A model generated the notes under the pieces. It was not told where the DNA came from. It was given only the letters and a program-made list of their open reading frames with translations, and did not search any database. From Hahella ganghwensis DSM 17046 (GTDB lineage: Bacteria; Pseudomonadota; Gammaproteobacteria; Pseudomonadales; Oleiphilaceae), in NCBI RefSeq assembly GCF_000376785.1, contig NZ_AQXX01000101.1, forward strand, positions 1 to 55,028: DNA of 55,028 bases, in the 5' to 3' direction. Positions 28,201-36,724 of the stretch are shown one piece after another. Every line of letters starts with the position of its first letter. The stretch's first letter is position 1. The translations under genes and the position numbers were made by a program.

Positions 28201-28420
28201 GGCCTTTATTATGGGCGTGGTTCCTCTGGTGTTATCCACAGGCGCAGGTGCGGAGATGCGTCAGGCTATGGGGATCGCGGTGTTCTCCGGTATGATCGGA
28301 GTCACTTTTTTCGGTCTGTTGCTGACACCGGTATTCTATTATCTGGTCCGTCACTTCATCGATCGTAAATCCACACGGCCGGAACCTCTAGAAGATGAGG
28401 TGCCCAGCCCTAACCTCTAA
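25238..28420 (+). CDS. RND efflux permease, MexF-like (unit 2, intact)
   Basis: A 1060-residue HAE-1 type RND transporter with all expected elements: N-terminal helix MNFSQFFIQRPIFASVLSF, Asp pair in GIVVDDAIVVVENVERN, the complete helix 8 (residues 884-902), Lys in GLATKNAILIVEF and Thr in RPILMTSLAFIMGVVPL. It is numbered identically to the unit 1 permease up to residue 880, which makes the helix 8 comparison exact. Proton-driven export of hydrophobic drugs or metabolites through the shared OprN-like channel is expected. A pirin gene follows after 10 bp, probably in the same transcript. Confidence 0.97.
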   Translation: MNFSQFFIQRPIFASVLSFLILIAGLISMFQLPITEYPEVVPPTVVVRANYPGASPEVIAETVASPLEQAINGVENMLYMSSQSTSDGALGITVTFALGTNLDDAQVSVQNRVSRALPRLPEEVQRLGVVTEKSSPNLSMVVHLLAPENRYDMLYLSNYAELYVKDELARVEGVGQARVFGAGEYALRIWLDPEKVAALNLTTTDVISAIQEQNRQVAAGTIGAPPATTASDFTLTVSVKGRLDSVEEFENIVIRVSNDGAVTRLKDIARVELGSSSYAMRSLLDNKPAAAIAIFQSPGSNAIEISDNIRAKMEELKATFPEGVDYNIVYDPTIFVRGSIEAVVKTLLEAVLLVVIVVVLFLQTWRASIIPLVAVPVSLIGTFAVMQLFGFSLNALSLFGLVLAIGIVVDDAIVVVENVERNIQLGKPPIEATKQAMREVTGPIIATSLVLSAVFIPTAFISGLTGQFYKQFALTIAISTIISTINSLTLSPALSALLLKPHDSKKDLLTRALDGLFGFWLFRPFNRFFSKLSHGYTWSVHKVIRGSAIILVIYGGLIYLGYHQFTTTPTGFVPQQDKQYLISFAQLPDAATLDRTEEVIRRMSSTILEHPGVESAVAFPGLSINGFVAAPNAGIVFVTLKPFDQRTTPELSAGAIAGALNQQLFGIQEAFVAIFPPPPVLGLGTIGGFKLQIEDRANQGYEALYAQTQRVLQRAWQSPELAQVFSGYQVKVPQIEVDVDREKAKSHGVSLNDAFATMQVYLGSLYVNDFNEFGRTYQVKIQAEARFREEADQITRLKVRNADGEMIPLGSFVTIRYTAGPDMVQHYNGYTAADINGGPAPGYSSGQAEAVITKILDEELGNGFAFEWTDLTYQQILAGNTAIYIFPLVVLLVFLVLAAQYESWTLPLSIILIVPMTLMSAMTGVILWGGDNNIFTQIGLIVLVGLATKNAILIVEFAKDKEEEGMSLIEAVKEACHLRLRPILMTSLAFIMGVVPLVLSTGAGAEMRQAMGIAVFSGMIGVTFFGLLLTPVFYYLVRHFIDRKSTRPEPLEDEVPSPNL

Positions 28421-28430
28421 GGAGGCGAAA

Positions 28431-29294
28431 ATGGCCACACGATTAAAAGCCAAAGAAGCTGATCTTGGTGAATTCTCGGTTCAACGAATATTGCCACATA
28501 CTGAGAAAAAGATGGTGGGGCCGTTTATCTTTGTGGACTACATAGGTCCGGCGGACTTTCCCGCCGGCCATGGAGTGAACGTCAGACCGCATCCCCACAT
28601 TGGTCTGGCGACCATCACCTACTTGTTTGAAGGGAGTATTCTGCACCGGGACAGCCTGGGTAACGTCCAGGAAATTTTTCCAGGTGATGTAAACTGGATG
28701 ACTGCCGGTAAAGGGATTGTTCACTCCGAACGCGAAACACTGGAAGTTCGTGCCACCAACCACCAGCTTAACGGTCTACAATGCTGGGTCGCTCTGCCGG
28801 AAGACAAGACCGAGATTGAACCAAGCTTTACCCACATTAAAAAGGAAATCCTTCCCCATATCATTCGCGAAGGCCTTGTAATGAGGCTGATTGCAGGCAG
28901 TGCCTACGGCCAGAGTGCCCCGGTCAAAACCTATTCCAAAATGTTCTATTTGGATATTCTTGCTGACAAGGGATCTATATTTGAAATTCCAGACCCGGAG
29001 ATGGAGACCGCTATCTATGTACAGCAGGGTGAAGTCAACATTGCAGGCGACTCATACTCTCCCGGAGATTTTATTCTGCTGGGGAATGAAACACGGGTTG
29101 AAGCTCTCAACTGCAGTCGCCTGATCATGTTAGGTGGGGAGAAGTTTGAAAGAACACCCTATATCCATTGGAATTTTGTCGCCTACAGCAGGGACGAAAT
29201 CAATGATGCCAGACAACGCTGGGAAAACGGCGAATTTCCCGCGATTCCCGGAGATAACCTGGAATTCATCCCCTTGCCTTCACGCAAGCTGTAA
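28431..29294 (+). CDS. Pirin family protein
   Basis: A 287-residue bicupin. Cupin 1 has VRPHPHIGLATITYLFEG and GKGIVHSERE, giving metal ligands H54, H56, H98 and E100 as in human pirin and YhhW; cupin 2 is the degenerate partner. Bacterial pirins include quercetin 2,3-dioxygenases and redox-sensitive regulators, and the role is not fixed here. ATG 28431 follows AAGGAGG by six bases; the longer frame overlapping the permease is not used. Its placement straight after the pump genes suggests co-expression, perhaps detoxifying the aromatic compounds that the pump exports. Confidence 0.92.
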   Translation: MATRLKAKEADLGEFSVQRILPHTEKKMVGPFIFVDYIGPADFPAGHGVNVRPHPHIGLATITYLFEGSILHRDSLGNVQEIFPGDVNWMTAGKGIVHSERETLEVRATNHQLNGLQCWVALPEDKTEIEPSFTHIKKEILPHIIREGLVMRLIAGSAYGQSAPVKTYSKMFYLDILADKGSIFEIPDPEMETAIYVQQGEVNIAGDSYSPGDFILLGNETRVEALNCSRLIMLGGEKFERTPYIHWNFVAYSRDEINDARQRWENGEFPAIPGDNLEFIPLPSRKL

Positions 29295-29341
29295 ACAGGA
29301 TCTTCCGAGTCTTACGGGATAAAAAAGGAAACACCGAAGCT

Positions 29342-30418
29342 TCAGCTTTCCATCAATGTGTAGGTGTTGCGCCCTCGTTGCTTCGCCAGATAAAGATGTT
29401 GGTCTGCAAGATCGAGCAACTCCAGAGGCGATTCCAGGTGATGTGGATAACCGACAATGCCGCCGATACTGATCGTCACAACCGGATGATAAGCAGATTT
29501 GGCATGAGGGATCTTTTCTTTCTGAACCGCCGCCAGGCAACGTTTGGCGACCTCAGCCAGGTGGTCTTTTGTGTTGGGTAAGATTGCGACAAATTCTTCT
29601 CCGCCGAATCGTGCCAGAATATCCCCCGGACGACCTATCTGTTTGCTGAGAACATTGGCGACACGGCGCAAGCATTCATCACCAGCTGTATGGCCGAAGT
29701 TGTCGTTGAATAACTTGAACTGATCAACATCGATCAACAGGATAGCCAATGGTGATTTCTCTCTCCTGCACCGGCGCCATTCGATGTCGTATTGACGCTC
29801 AAAGAACCGACGATTTGCCACTTGAGTCAGGGCATCTGTAATCGCCATATCATTCAATTGTTCATTGATTGTTTTCAGCGCCTCGCTCTGCTTTTGTAGC
29901 ATTTCCAAAGTGTCGCGCAGGCTACTGATCAGTGAATCGCGTTCCATTTCCCGCTGCTTCTGCTGAGTGATGTCCCGACACACGGCAAACACACCCTGGA
30001 AAACATTATGGGAATCAAATATCGGAATCTTCATGGAGTCCAGGAGGTACCTGCTCTGGCTCCTCCGTCTGGACAGCCAAACCTCAGAACGCACAGGTTT
30101 ACCGGAGGAGAGAATTTCCTCGTCGCTTTCTTGAAAGCTTTGTGCTAAATCTGGCTCAAACAGCTCCGCTGCGGTCTTACCGATGACTTCCTGTCGAGGA
30201 ATACCGGTTTTATCACAGAATGCCTGGTTCACCAGACGCATAGTAAAGTGCCTGTCTTTGATAAAGACCATATCTGGAATGTAATCCAGAGCAGTCTCCA
30301 GCGTCGTTTCCAAAGACGAAAGTGGAATGGCTAGCCCTGTTTTGCTTGCCGGTTGCAATAGTTCTATCAAGCTGTCTTTCACCATCGTTTGCAGGGTCTG
30401 ATCATTTTCCCAACCCAT
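29342..30418 (-). CDS. PAS-GGDEF diguanylate cyclase
   Basis: About 358 residues. A PAS domain (about 38-150) with IPDMVFIKDRHFTMRLVNQAFC is followed by a coiled-coil linker (155-190) and a GGDEF domain whose active site is FGGEEF (272-276). The I-site RPGD (263-266) sits exactly five residues before it, so product inhibition by c-di-GMP is expected. There is no membrane segment, so it is a cytoplasmic sensor of unknown signal. The ATG at 30418 lacks a clear ribosome site, and an in-frame ATG at codon 12 is an alternative. It converges on the pirin gene with 47 bp between. Confidence 0.93.
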   Translation of the reverse strand: MGWENDQTLQTMVKDSLIELLQPASKTGLAIPLSSLETTLETALDYIPDMVFIKDRHFTMRLVNQAFCDKTGIPRQEVIGKTAAELFEPDLAQSFQESDEEILSSGKPVRSEVWLSRRRSQSRYLLDSMKIPIFDSHNVFQGVFAVCRDITQQKQREMERDSLISSLRDTLEMLQKQSEALKTINEQLNDMAITDALTQVANRRFFERQYDIEWRRCRREKSPLAILLIDVDQFKLFNDNFGHTAGDECLRRVANVLSKQIGRPGDILARFGGEEFVAILPNTKDHLAEVAKRCLAAVQKEKIPHAKSAYHPVVTISIGGIVGYPHHLESPLELLDLADQHLYLAKQRGRNTYTLMES

Positions 30419-30472
30419 TAACTTGCGGTGGAATGGCCCTGAAGGTTCTACAAGAAACTACATGAGCCCACA

Positions 30473-30487
30473 TACTTAAATTAAGTA
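30473..30487. promoter_or_regulatory. Palindrome upstream of the diguanylate cyclase gene
   Basis: A perfect 15-base palindrome TACTTAA-A-TTAAGTA, 54 bp upstream of the cyclase start, in the 278-bp gap behind the AraC gene. Its size and symmetry suit a dimeric regulator site close to the promoter. No matching site was noticed elsewhere in the window. Confidence 0.4.
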
Positions 30488-30696
30488 GTTCTTATTTTTT
30501 CCTTGCTTCAATCACTTAATGTGAAAGACCTTACATCAGCACCTTCTTTGAGTGCCTGTTTCAATAGGGGCAATTGAGCGATTTTATCACCTCCCTGGAC
30601 AATAAAAATAACGATGTTGTCCTCTATGCCAAATAGCATAAGCCAATTAAGGATGAGAGGCCATGATCTATCGTGTTTTTTCTCGGGTATTGCCCA

Positions 30697-31566
30697 CTAT
30701 AGCTCGCGCATAAGCCGGGCTGGCGTGACTCCATACTCGCGTTTGAAATGGGCGGCAAAGTGACTCTGGTGGGAAAAACCGCAGGCGAGTGCGGTTTCAA
30801 TCTGAGATGACCCTTCTTGAAGCATCCCCATCGCCTTACGTACCCGAATCTTGGTCACATATTGGTGTGGAGTCAGGCCGGTGCTTTGTTTAAACATGCG
30901 GGCAAAATGGAATGGGCTTAATCCGATGGCCTCGGCCAAACACTCCAGAGGAAGCTCCTGCCCGGCATGGACATCCACATAGTCCGCAATGATTTTCAGC
31001 TGGCGTCGACTCAATCCTCCTTTGGGGTAACCCGCTACTGAGCGACGACCGACAAACTCCTGAATCAGGCATCCCATTACGTCATAGAAAGCCTGCTGAA
31101 GTTGTAAACGCTCACTTACATCATGCCACGGGCTCTGGATGACAGAATGGCACAAGCGGGACAGCTCCGGATGATCAGCAAATGTCAGATCCGGCAAACT
31201 TACCAGACGGGAATCAATATCAAAGGATTCCAGTGCAAAAAACTTGAGGGCGGCATCAGAAATATAAAAGTGTATAAACTCCTGCGGTTCACCCACACCC
31301 CATTCAGAATCCTGAGTTGCAGGCATCAGACAGAGCTTGCCGGGACTGCCACAGCCGGCTGTGGGCAAATCCAGGCGCCGGGTATTGTGTCCACCGGAAA
31401 GGTACAAACTCAAAGTGTGATGGTCAACCTGGTGATATTTGACCCGGTCCTGTTGGTTCTTCCAGCGGGCCAGAGACAGGTCCTGGTTAAGGACGCAAAA
31501 ATCCTGCTGAACGGCCTTGGATTCATTCAGGGTATCTCTGACGTTGGTGAAGTTGGATTTCCGCAT
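30697..31566 (-). CDS. AraC-family transcriptional regulator
   Basis: A 289-residue AraC protein. An N-terminal effector domain without a clear cupin signature is followed by the C-terminal double HTH: ELPLECLAEAIGLSPFHFARMFKQSTGLTPHQYV and SSQIETALACGFSHQSHFAAHFKREYGVTP. It is divergent from an EamA-type exporter, with 168 bp between the start codons, so that exporter is the likely target. GGAGG lies almost directly against the ATG, an unusually short spacing that may limit translation or point to a different start. The ligand is unknown. Confidence 0.92.
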   Translation of the reverse strand: MRKSNFTNVRDTLNESKAVQQDFCVLNQDLSLARWKNQQDRVKYHQVDHHTLSLYLSGGHNTRRLDLPTAGCGSPGKLCLMPATQDSEWGVGEPQEFIHFYISDAALKFFALESFDIDSRLVSLPDLTFADHPELSRLCHSVIQSPWHDVSERLQLQQAFYDVMGCLIQEFVGRRSVAGYPKGGLSRRQLKIIADYVDVHAGQELPLECLAEAIGLSPFHFARMFKQSTGLTPHQYVTKIRVRKAMGMLQEGSSQIETALACGFSHQSHFAAHFKREYGVTPARLMREL

Positions 31567-31734
31567 GCCTCCAAAATATGTTGATTTATTACTTTACACA
31601 AGATCTGGCACTGTCCTGACAGGTAAAAAAGCGCAAGATTCTGCTATTTACCGCAATATTGTGCGCGCACTGTGCATAAATAACGGTATAGCATGATCAA
31701 CTATTATTAGCTGTTACGGAGCGGTATACAGGTT

Positions 31735-32649
31735 ATGAATCTTGCCTTATATGTTACGACTGTCCTGATCTGGGGGACGACCTGGCTGGCCATCCATCTG
31801 CAGATTGGAGATACCCCGGTGCTACTGTCGGTTTTTTATCGCTTTGCGCTGGCAGGTATGCTGTTTCTCCCCTTGCTGATGCTGCTGAAAAAAAGACAGG
31901 CCACGAATAGCCGGGATCACCTCTTCTTTGTGCTGCAGGGAGCTTGTCTGTTCTCTTTCAACTTTATCTGTTTTTACAACGCCAGCATATTTATCGTCAG
32001 CGGACTGATATCTGTGGTTTTCTCTCTGGCGACACTGTTCAATGCGTTCAACAGTCGTCTGATATGGAAACACTCGATTACCCCGGCCGTTATTGTGGCT
32101 ACTCTGTTTGGATTGACCGGCCTGACCCTGTTGTTCTGGAACAATATTGTCGATAACGGTTTTAATGCTGAAACCCTCTACGGACTCGGTCTGTCCGCCC
32201 TGGGAACCTTTCTGTTTTCGATGGGGAATATGGTGTCTGTCCGCAACACCCGTCATGGAATCAAACCATGGACCAGTAACGCCTACGCCATGGTCTACGG
32301 CGCTATCATCCTATTCATCGGCATCCAGGTGACCGACACAACCTGGTCTATCAGCACCGATCCAGTATATCTGGGCAGCCTCCTGTACCTGGCAATCCCC
32401 GGTTCTATTATCGGCTTTACCACCTATCTGAGCCTGGTTGCACGCCTTGGCGCGAATCAGGCCGCCTACGCCACTGTAATGTTCCCGGTGGTGGCACTCA
32501 CCATTTCAGCCTGGGTGGAGGATTATCAGTGGACTCTCATGAGCTTTCTGGGTCTGCTTCTGGTGCTGCTCGGTAACTCGATTGCATTAGGTGGCTGGCA
32601 ATGGCTGCGGCGTTACCGCCTGCGCCTCACTGCCGCCAAAGCCAGCTAG
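31735..32649 (+). CDS. EamA/DMT-superfamily transporter
   Basis: A 304-residue inner-membrane protein with about ten hydrophobic helices in two EamA repeats; it opens NLALYVTTVLIWGTTWLAIHLQIGDTPVLLSVFYRFALAGMLFL, a standard DMT beginning. The second repeat contains PGSIIGFTTYLSLVARLGANQAAYATVMFPVVAL. Probably exports amino acids or small metabolites. GGAG lies upstream of the ATG. It is divergent from the AraC gene. The next gene, the ligase, is 250 bp away. That gap contains a small hairpin near 32739 and AT-rich sequence but no gene. Confidence 0.9.
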   Translation: MNLALYVTTVLIWGTTWLAIHLQIGDTPVLLSVFYRFALAGMLFLPLLMLLKKRQATNSRDHLFFVLQGACLFSFNFICFYNASIFIVSGLISVVFSLATLFNAFNSRLIWKHSITPAVIVATLFGLTGLTLLFWNNIVDNGFNAETLYGLGLSALGTFLFSMGNMVSVRNTRHGIKPWTSNAYAMVYGAIILFIGIQVTDTTWSISTDPVYLGSLLYLAIPGSIIGFTTYLSLVARLGANQAAYATVMFPVVALTISAWVEDYQWTLMSFLGLLLVLLGNSIALGGWQWLRRYRLRLTAAKAS

Positions 32650-32899
32650 CAATGTATAAGTCTAACCAAATTAGGTAAAAAAAGAAGGTTAAGAGGCAGA
32701 TCATAAGAAAGACGAACAAAGGGAAATCAGCGGAAGGTGATATCCGCCAAACAATCGTGGTTTTTTGATTTTTCCTTTTCAAATCCAACCAAAACGAGTA
32801 TTTGTAGCCATGATAGGCATCAGGGGCTGGTGAATACATGGAGCCCCCTTCAGTCCCTGAGCTATATCGTATAAAGATAATAATGAAAGGAGTCCAACG

Positions 32900-34444
32900 A
32901 TGCTCAATCTGGCTACAATACTTGATGAAAGCGCCAAAAACCTTCCTGAAAAGGAAGCGGTTGTCTGCGGTGATATTCGCCTGACTTTTGCCCAGCTTCG
33001 TGACACCACCAATCAAATCGCCAATGGCTTGATTGCCGCCGGTATCCAACCCGGTGACCGAATTGCATTAAGCTGTCCCAACCTGCACTTTTTTCCCCTG
33101 GCATACTTCGGCATTGTGAAGGCCGGCGCAGTCGTCGTGCCTTTAAACATATTGCTCAGTTCCCAGGAAATTGCCTATCACCTGGCGGATTCTGAGGCGA
33201 AAGGCTTTATCTGTTTCGAAGGTAGCCAGGAGCTCCCTTTCGGCCCCAGAGGGTGGGAAGCCTTCAATAATTCCCCCCACTGCCAGCATTTCTGGCTGAT
33301 CGACAGTGGCGCAGCTCTGGTCTCAGACACCACTGTTGAACACTTCTCGGGATTGCTTGAAAATCCTGCAACAACCACGGATGTTGCAACCCAGGCGGAT
33401 GACACTGTGGTGGTTCTCTACACTTCCGGGACCACCGGAAAACCCAAGGGCGCGGAACTGACACACGCCAATATTTTCCTCAATGTAGTGCAGTTTGCCC
33501 GTCTCAGCCATGCACAGACAGAGGATAATCAATTGGTTGTCCTGCCTCTGTTCCACACTTTTGGCCAAACAGTACAGATGTGCGGCAGCCTCTATAACGG
33601 CAACAAAATGGTCTTGATCCCACGCTTCGAACCACAGGCGGTTGTAGACGCCATGCTGAAGGAAAAGATCACCGTATTCTGTGGCGTGCCCACGATGTAT
33701 TGGGCTCTGCTACATAATGTAGATATCAGTGAAGATCAGGTAGAGCAAATACGCTCTACATTGCGTCTGTGTGGAGCCGGGGGATCGTCTCTGCCACTGG
33801 AAATCATCAAGGGATTCGAAGCCAAATTCCATGTGCCGATTCTGGAAGGTTATGGCCTGTCGGAAACGTCTCCGGTAGCGTCCTTTAATCTACTGGATAA
33901 ACCACGTAAGCCAGGGTCTGTGGGAATGCCGATATGGGGTGTGGATATCAGAATCGTCGACACAGAAAACCAGGAATTACCGCGTGGTGAAAAAGGCGAG
34001 ATTATTATACGCGGTCATAACGTTATGAAAGGTTATCTCAACCGCCCCGATGCGACCGCTGAGGCTATTCGAAATGGCTGGTTCCACAGTGGAGACATTG
34101 GTTATATGGATGAAGAGGGTTACATTTTCATCGTCGATCGCGTCAAAGATATGATCATTCGCGGAGGATATAACGTTTATCCAAGAGAGCTTGAAGAAAC
34201 CATTCTGGAACATCCTGCCATTTCTCTTGCCGCTGTTGTCGGCATTCCTGATGATCAATACGGTGAAGAGGTCAAAGCCTTTGTCATTCTCAATGAAGGT
34301 TCGAACCTGACAGACGAGGAGTTGATCAGTTGGTGTAAAGAACGGATGGCGGCTTTTAAATACCCAAGACTTGTGGAAATCAGGGAATCACTTCCCATGA
34401 CCGCCACCGGCAAAATTCTTAAACGCGAGTTAAAAAACCTATAG
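32900..34444 (+). CDS. Long-chain fatty acid--CoA ligase family (AMP-binding)
   Basis: A 514-residue adenylate-forming enzyme that would activate a carboxylic acid, probably a fatty acid, to its CoA thioester via an acyl-adenylate. Motifs: P-loop VVLYTSGTTGKPKGAELTH (about 172-190), VPTMYWALL, YGLSETSP (A5), HSGDIGYMDEEGYIFIVDRVKDMIIRGGYNVYP (A7-A8) and the C-terminal catalytic lysine in TATGKILKREL (K505). It has no membrane segment. AAGGAG precedes the start. It appears monocistronic and stands apart from any fatty acid gene set. Chain-length preference cannot be read from the sequence. Confidence 0.93.
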   Translation: MLNLATILDESAKNLPEKEAVVCGDIRLTFAQLRDTTNQIANGLIAAGIQPGDRIALSCPNLHFFPLAYFGIVKAGAVVVPLNILLSSQEIAYHLADSEAKGFICFEGSQELPFGPRGWEAFNNSPHCQHFWLIDSGAALVSDTTVEHFSGLLENPATTTDVATQADDTVVVLYTSGTTGKPKGAELTHANIFLNVVQFARLSHAQTEDNQLVVLPLFHTFGQTVQMCGSLYNGNKMVLIPRFEPQAVVDAMLKEKITVFCGVPTMYWALLHNVDISEDQVEQIRSTLRLCGAGGSSLPLEIIKGFEAKFHVPILEGYGLSETSPVASFNLLDKPRKPGSVGMPIWGVDIRIVDTENQELPRGEKGEIIIRGHNVMKGYLNRPDATAEAIRNGWFHSGDIGYMDEEGYIFIVDRVKDMIIRGGYNVYPRELEETILEHPAISLAAVVGIPDDQYGEEVKAFVILNEGSNLTDEELISWCKERMAAFKYPRLVEIRESLPMTATGKILKRELKNL

Positions 34445-34478
34445 GCTCCACGCCTCTTAGAACTGACTCACATGCAAT

Positions 34479-34498
34479 GGAAGGCTTTAATGCCTTCC
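34479..34498. terminator. Hairpin between convergent genes
   Basis: A 7-bp stem GGAAGGC (34479-34485) and GCCTTCC (34492-34498) with loop TTTAAT, in the 78-bp gap between the ligase stop and the stop of the convergent lipoprotein gene. There is no strong T tract on either side, so termination is plausible but unproven. Confidence 0.45.
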
Positions 34499-34522
34499 TG
34501 TTCTACCACAGACGACCTGTGC

Positions 34523-35956
34523 TCATTCTTCAGGTACGGATGGCTGCCAGTCAAAATAATGCTCAAACAGTTCGGGATCGTCAAAATGGCGTCGGCTGGC
34601 AAAAGCAGTGGCGTGATGTCCCCACTGTCGCATGGAGCCGGCTGCCACCACCCCCATATTCCAGATAAACAATTGCTCCAGCCGCCCGGTGCCGGGAACA
34701 ATACCGTCCGGACCAAATAGATAGTCCTCGCCAAGCGGCTTTTGCCGCAATTCATTATAGGAGGACAATTGGTAACTCTGTCCTGGTTTTATTTGCCCAG
34801 CTTTCTCAAACTCCAGGCCCACCACATAGTGCTGCTCACTATTTAAACGCACCACCGGTCGATATTCAGGACCCGGAGACAACACCGGCAAGACGGATAA
34901 CGCCTCGCCCGTATTGGAGCTGCCTTCAAAGACGATGCCTTCCTGCGCCGGGAACCATTTGTTATAGCAGCCACATGGGTGCACTGAGTCGTAAAAAATC
35001 ACATCTCCTTTCCAGTTCAGAGTCACACGCCACATCAGGCCATCCAGTTCACCACCCAGAATATCAAATGGATGCTTCTTCGGGCGACTGGCGTACCACC
35101 AGACATACACCAGTTGAGGTACCCATTCACCTTGCCACCGTGTCGTAGTCACCATGGTGAACAGTTCCGGCTGTTCATTGACACTCCAGTGACCATCCAG
35201 CCTGAAAGGCCTCCCTATCCGGTCATGCGGGTGGCCGTATTCCTGCTCTATCACCGGACTGTAATAGGCGAGAAGTTGATTCTCTTCAGGAATACTGAAT
35301 TTTGGCAACCCCAACTCATCCTGATGAACACTTTCATCAAATAGTTTAATGATGTCGTCCCATTCAGGCCTTTGTGGAAATACATAGCGATGCCAGGTAG
35401 CACTATCATCTTTCTCATACTCCTGAAAAGTTGACGACACCTGTTCATTCAGAACATTCACTCTCCAGCTCACAATGGGCTGAAACAAAGGGTACAGCCC
35501 CACGCGTCTGCGAGCAGTCGAGTAAGCATCAGGCCGCGGATGTTGTCGAACGTAATTCCAGAAATCACGATTATCGATCAATGTAGGCAACACATGGCGA
35601 AGACAGGTCTCAAGAGACTCCAGTTCCATGGGCTGCTCAAGCTTTGCATTTTCAATTTCCCGAGCAAAGCGACCTCGTTCGTATGCTTGAAGGAGCCATC
35701 GATATTGTTGCTGAGAAGAGAGCCCCTGACGGGACAGGTAACTTGCGTTTCGGTCAACACGAAGAAAGGGATATTTGGGAAGTGGCCAGTCCTGCGCTTC
35801 AAACACACCCGCATCAATGACCTGAAGCTGAAACTCGCTCCATAGGTTGCTGCATTCGCTGGAAGCAACAAGTTCCGGATCCTGGTATCCCTGTCGCGCG
35901 CAGCCGGACAATACCAGGAGACACACAGTCAGAAGAGTACTGACCTTGATATTCAT
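34523..35956 (-). CDS. Unknown lipoprotein, 477 residues
   Basis: The signal is MNIKVSTLLTVCLLVLSGC (Cys 19; LSGC lipobox). The mature protein is soluble and rich in aromatic residues, with WHRYVFPQRPEWDDIIKLF, YVWWYASRPKKHPFDILGGELDG, HPCGCYNKWFP and YFDWQPSVPEE. I do not recognise a characterised family. ATG 35956 follows GCAGGAG, and a longer frame of 14 more codons is not used. A 16-bp element in its leader is shared exactly with the PA2779-type gene 8.5 kb away. It is the last gene of a minus-strand run of envelope proteins, so an outer-membrane or periplasmic role is likely. Confidence 0.8.
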   Translation of the reverse strand: MNIKVSTLLTVCLLVLSGCARQGYQDPELVASSECSNLWSEFQLQVIDAGVFEAQDWPLPKYPFLRVDRNASYLSRQGLSSQQQYRWLLQAYERGRFAREIENAKLEQPMELESLETCLRHVLPTLIDNRDFWNYVRQHPRPDAYSTARRRVGLYPLFQPIVSWRVNVLNEQVSSTFQEYEKDDSATWHRYVFPQRPEWDDIIKLFDESVHQDELGLPKFSIPEENQLLAYYSPVIEQEYGHPHDRIGRPFRLDGHWSVNEQPELFTMVTTTRWQGEWVPQLVYVWWYASRPKKHPFDILGGELDGLMWRVTLNWKGDVIFYDSVHPCGCYNKWFPAQEGIVFEGSSNTGEALSVLPVLSPGPEYRPVVRLNSEQHYVVGLEFEKAGQIKPGQSYQLSSYNELRQKPLGEDYLFGPDGIVPGTGRLEQLFIWNMGVVAAGSMRQWGHHATAFASRRHFDDPELFEHYFDWQPSVPEE

Positions 35957-35979
35957 GATTAAACTCCTGCTGGGGTCTA

Positions 35980-35995
35980 TTGACGTTTCATATGA
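35980..35995 (-). promoter_or_regulatory. Shared 16-bp element, copy 1 (before the unknown lipoprotein)
   Basis: Read in the gene direction this is TCATATGAAACGTCAA, followed by TAGACCCC. It ends 23 bases before the ATG, just upstream of the ribosome site. The same 16 bases in the same orientation occur at 44398-44413 before the PA2779-type gene. An inner 16-bp stretch here is also near-palindromic around CATATG. It may be an operator, a promoter part or a leader RNA element. Confidence 0.6.
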
Positions 35996-36055
35996 CACGC
36001 AGGAAGGCTAATCCAGATACAGCTACCTCAACATTTCCTGTTCATCTTACTATTC

Positions 36056-36073
36056 TGCCTGTCGCAGCAGGCA
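36056..36073. terminator. Hairpin after the DUF4136 gene
   Basis: A 6-bp stem TGCCTG/CAGGCA with a 6-base loop, 51 bp downstream of the stop of the minus-strand DUF4136 gene. No U run follows. It may attenuate read-through into the lipoprotein gene. Confidence 0.35.
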
Positions 36074-36123
36074 ATGAATACTATACCAACTTACAATAGT
36101 AATAGTTTTTCATGTTTTCTGGT

Positions 36124-36678
36124 TTACTGTTTGTCCTGGCCGGGAGGAAAACGTTCAAATATTGCCTGAACGGATAATTTCACCATCTGATCCTTTTCTT
36201 CCGGGCTCATATAGCTGTCCACTCTCTCAACAGCTTCAGACTGCCAGATGACCCGATTACTGGCAGGCTCCACCATCTCCACGGAAAGAATGCCCACCTC
36301 GTAATCATGCGCCACGATTTCATGATCAAATGGATCGCGATGCCAAAATCCAAGAGAAGGATAACTACGATACTCAGTACGCTGTTCAATACGATAACGA
36401 GAAGACAGCAATATATCTGGATCAGGAGACTCCGTAATACCACGGGCGGCCATTTCACCAGTCACCGCTGCTTTGATTCTCTGGGTCTGCAACGGTACAG
36501 GTTGGGGGGTTAATCCCGCGACCGCGGAATCATTCCACTGATAGGTCTTCACTGTGGAAAAGTCATACCCCGGAGCATAGTCCTGTCGGACCTGAACGCC
36601 CGAACACGCAACTAATCCATAGCAAATCAGGCCAAAACAAATCACCTTGAGGGCACTTTGTTTTAATTGGTTCAACAT
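36124..36678 (-). CDS. DUF4136 lipoprotein (copy 1)
   Basis: A 184-residue lipoprotein: signal LNQLKQSALKVICFGLICYGLVAC (LVAC lipobox), then the DUF4136 domain with YDFSTVKTYQWND, PDPDILLSSRYRIEQRTEYRS, VGILSVEMVEPASNRVIWQSEA and a C-terminal IFERFPPG. The domain occurs in small surface or periplasmic lipoproteins of unknown function. ATG 36678 is preceded by AAGGAG, and the longer open frame upstream lacks a signal. It is paired with a second DUF4136 gene 46 bp upstream, probably by ancient tandem duplication. Confidence 0.88.
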   Translation of the reverse strand: MLNQLKQSALKVICFGLICYGLVACSGVQVRQDYAPGYDFSTVKTYQWNDSAVAGLTPQPVPLQTQRIKAAVTGEMAARGITESPDPDILLSSRYRIEQRTEYRSYPSLGFWHRDPFDHEIVAHDYEVGILSVEMVEPASNRVIWQSEAVERVDSYMSPEEKDQMVKLSVQAIFERFPPGQDKQ

Positions 36679-36724
36679 CGCTATCTCCTTTTCCACATCA
36701 TGTTTCTGTTCACCTCCCTCCCCC

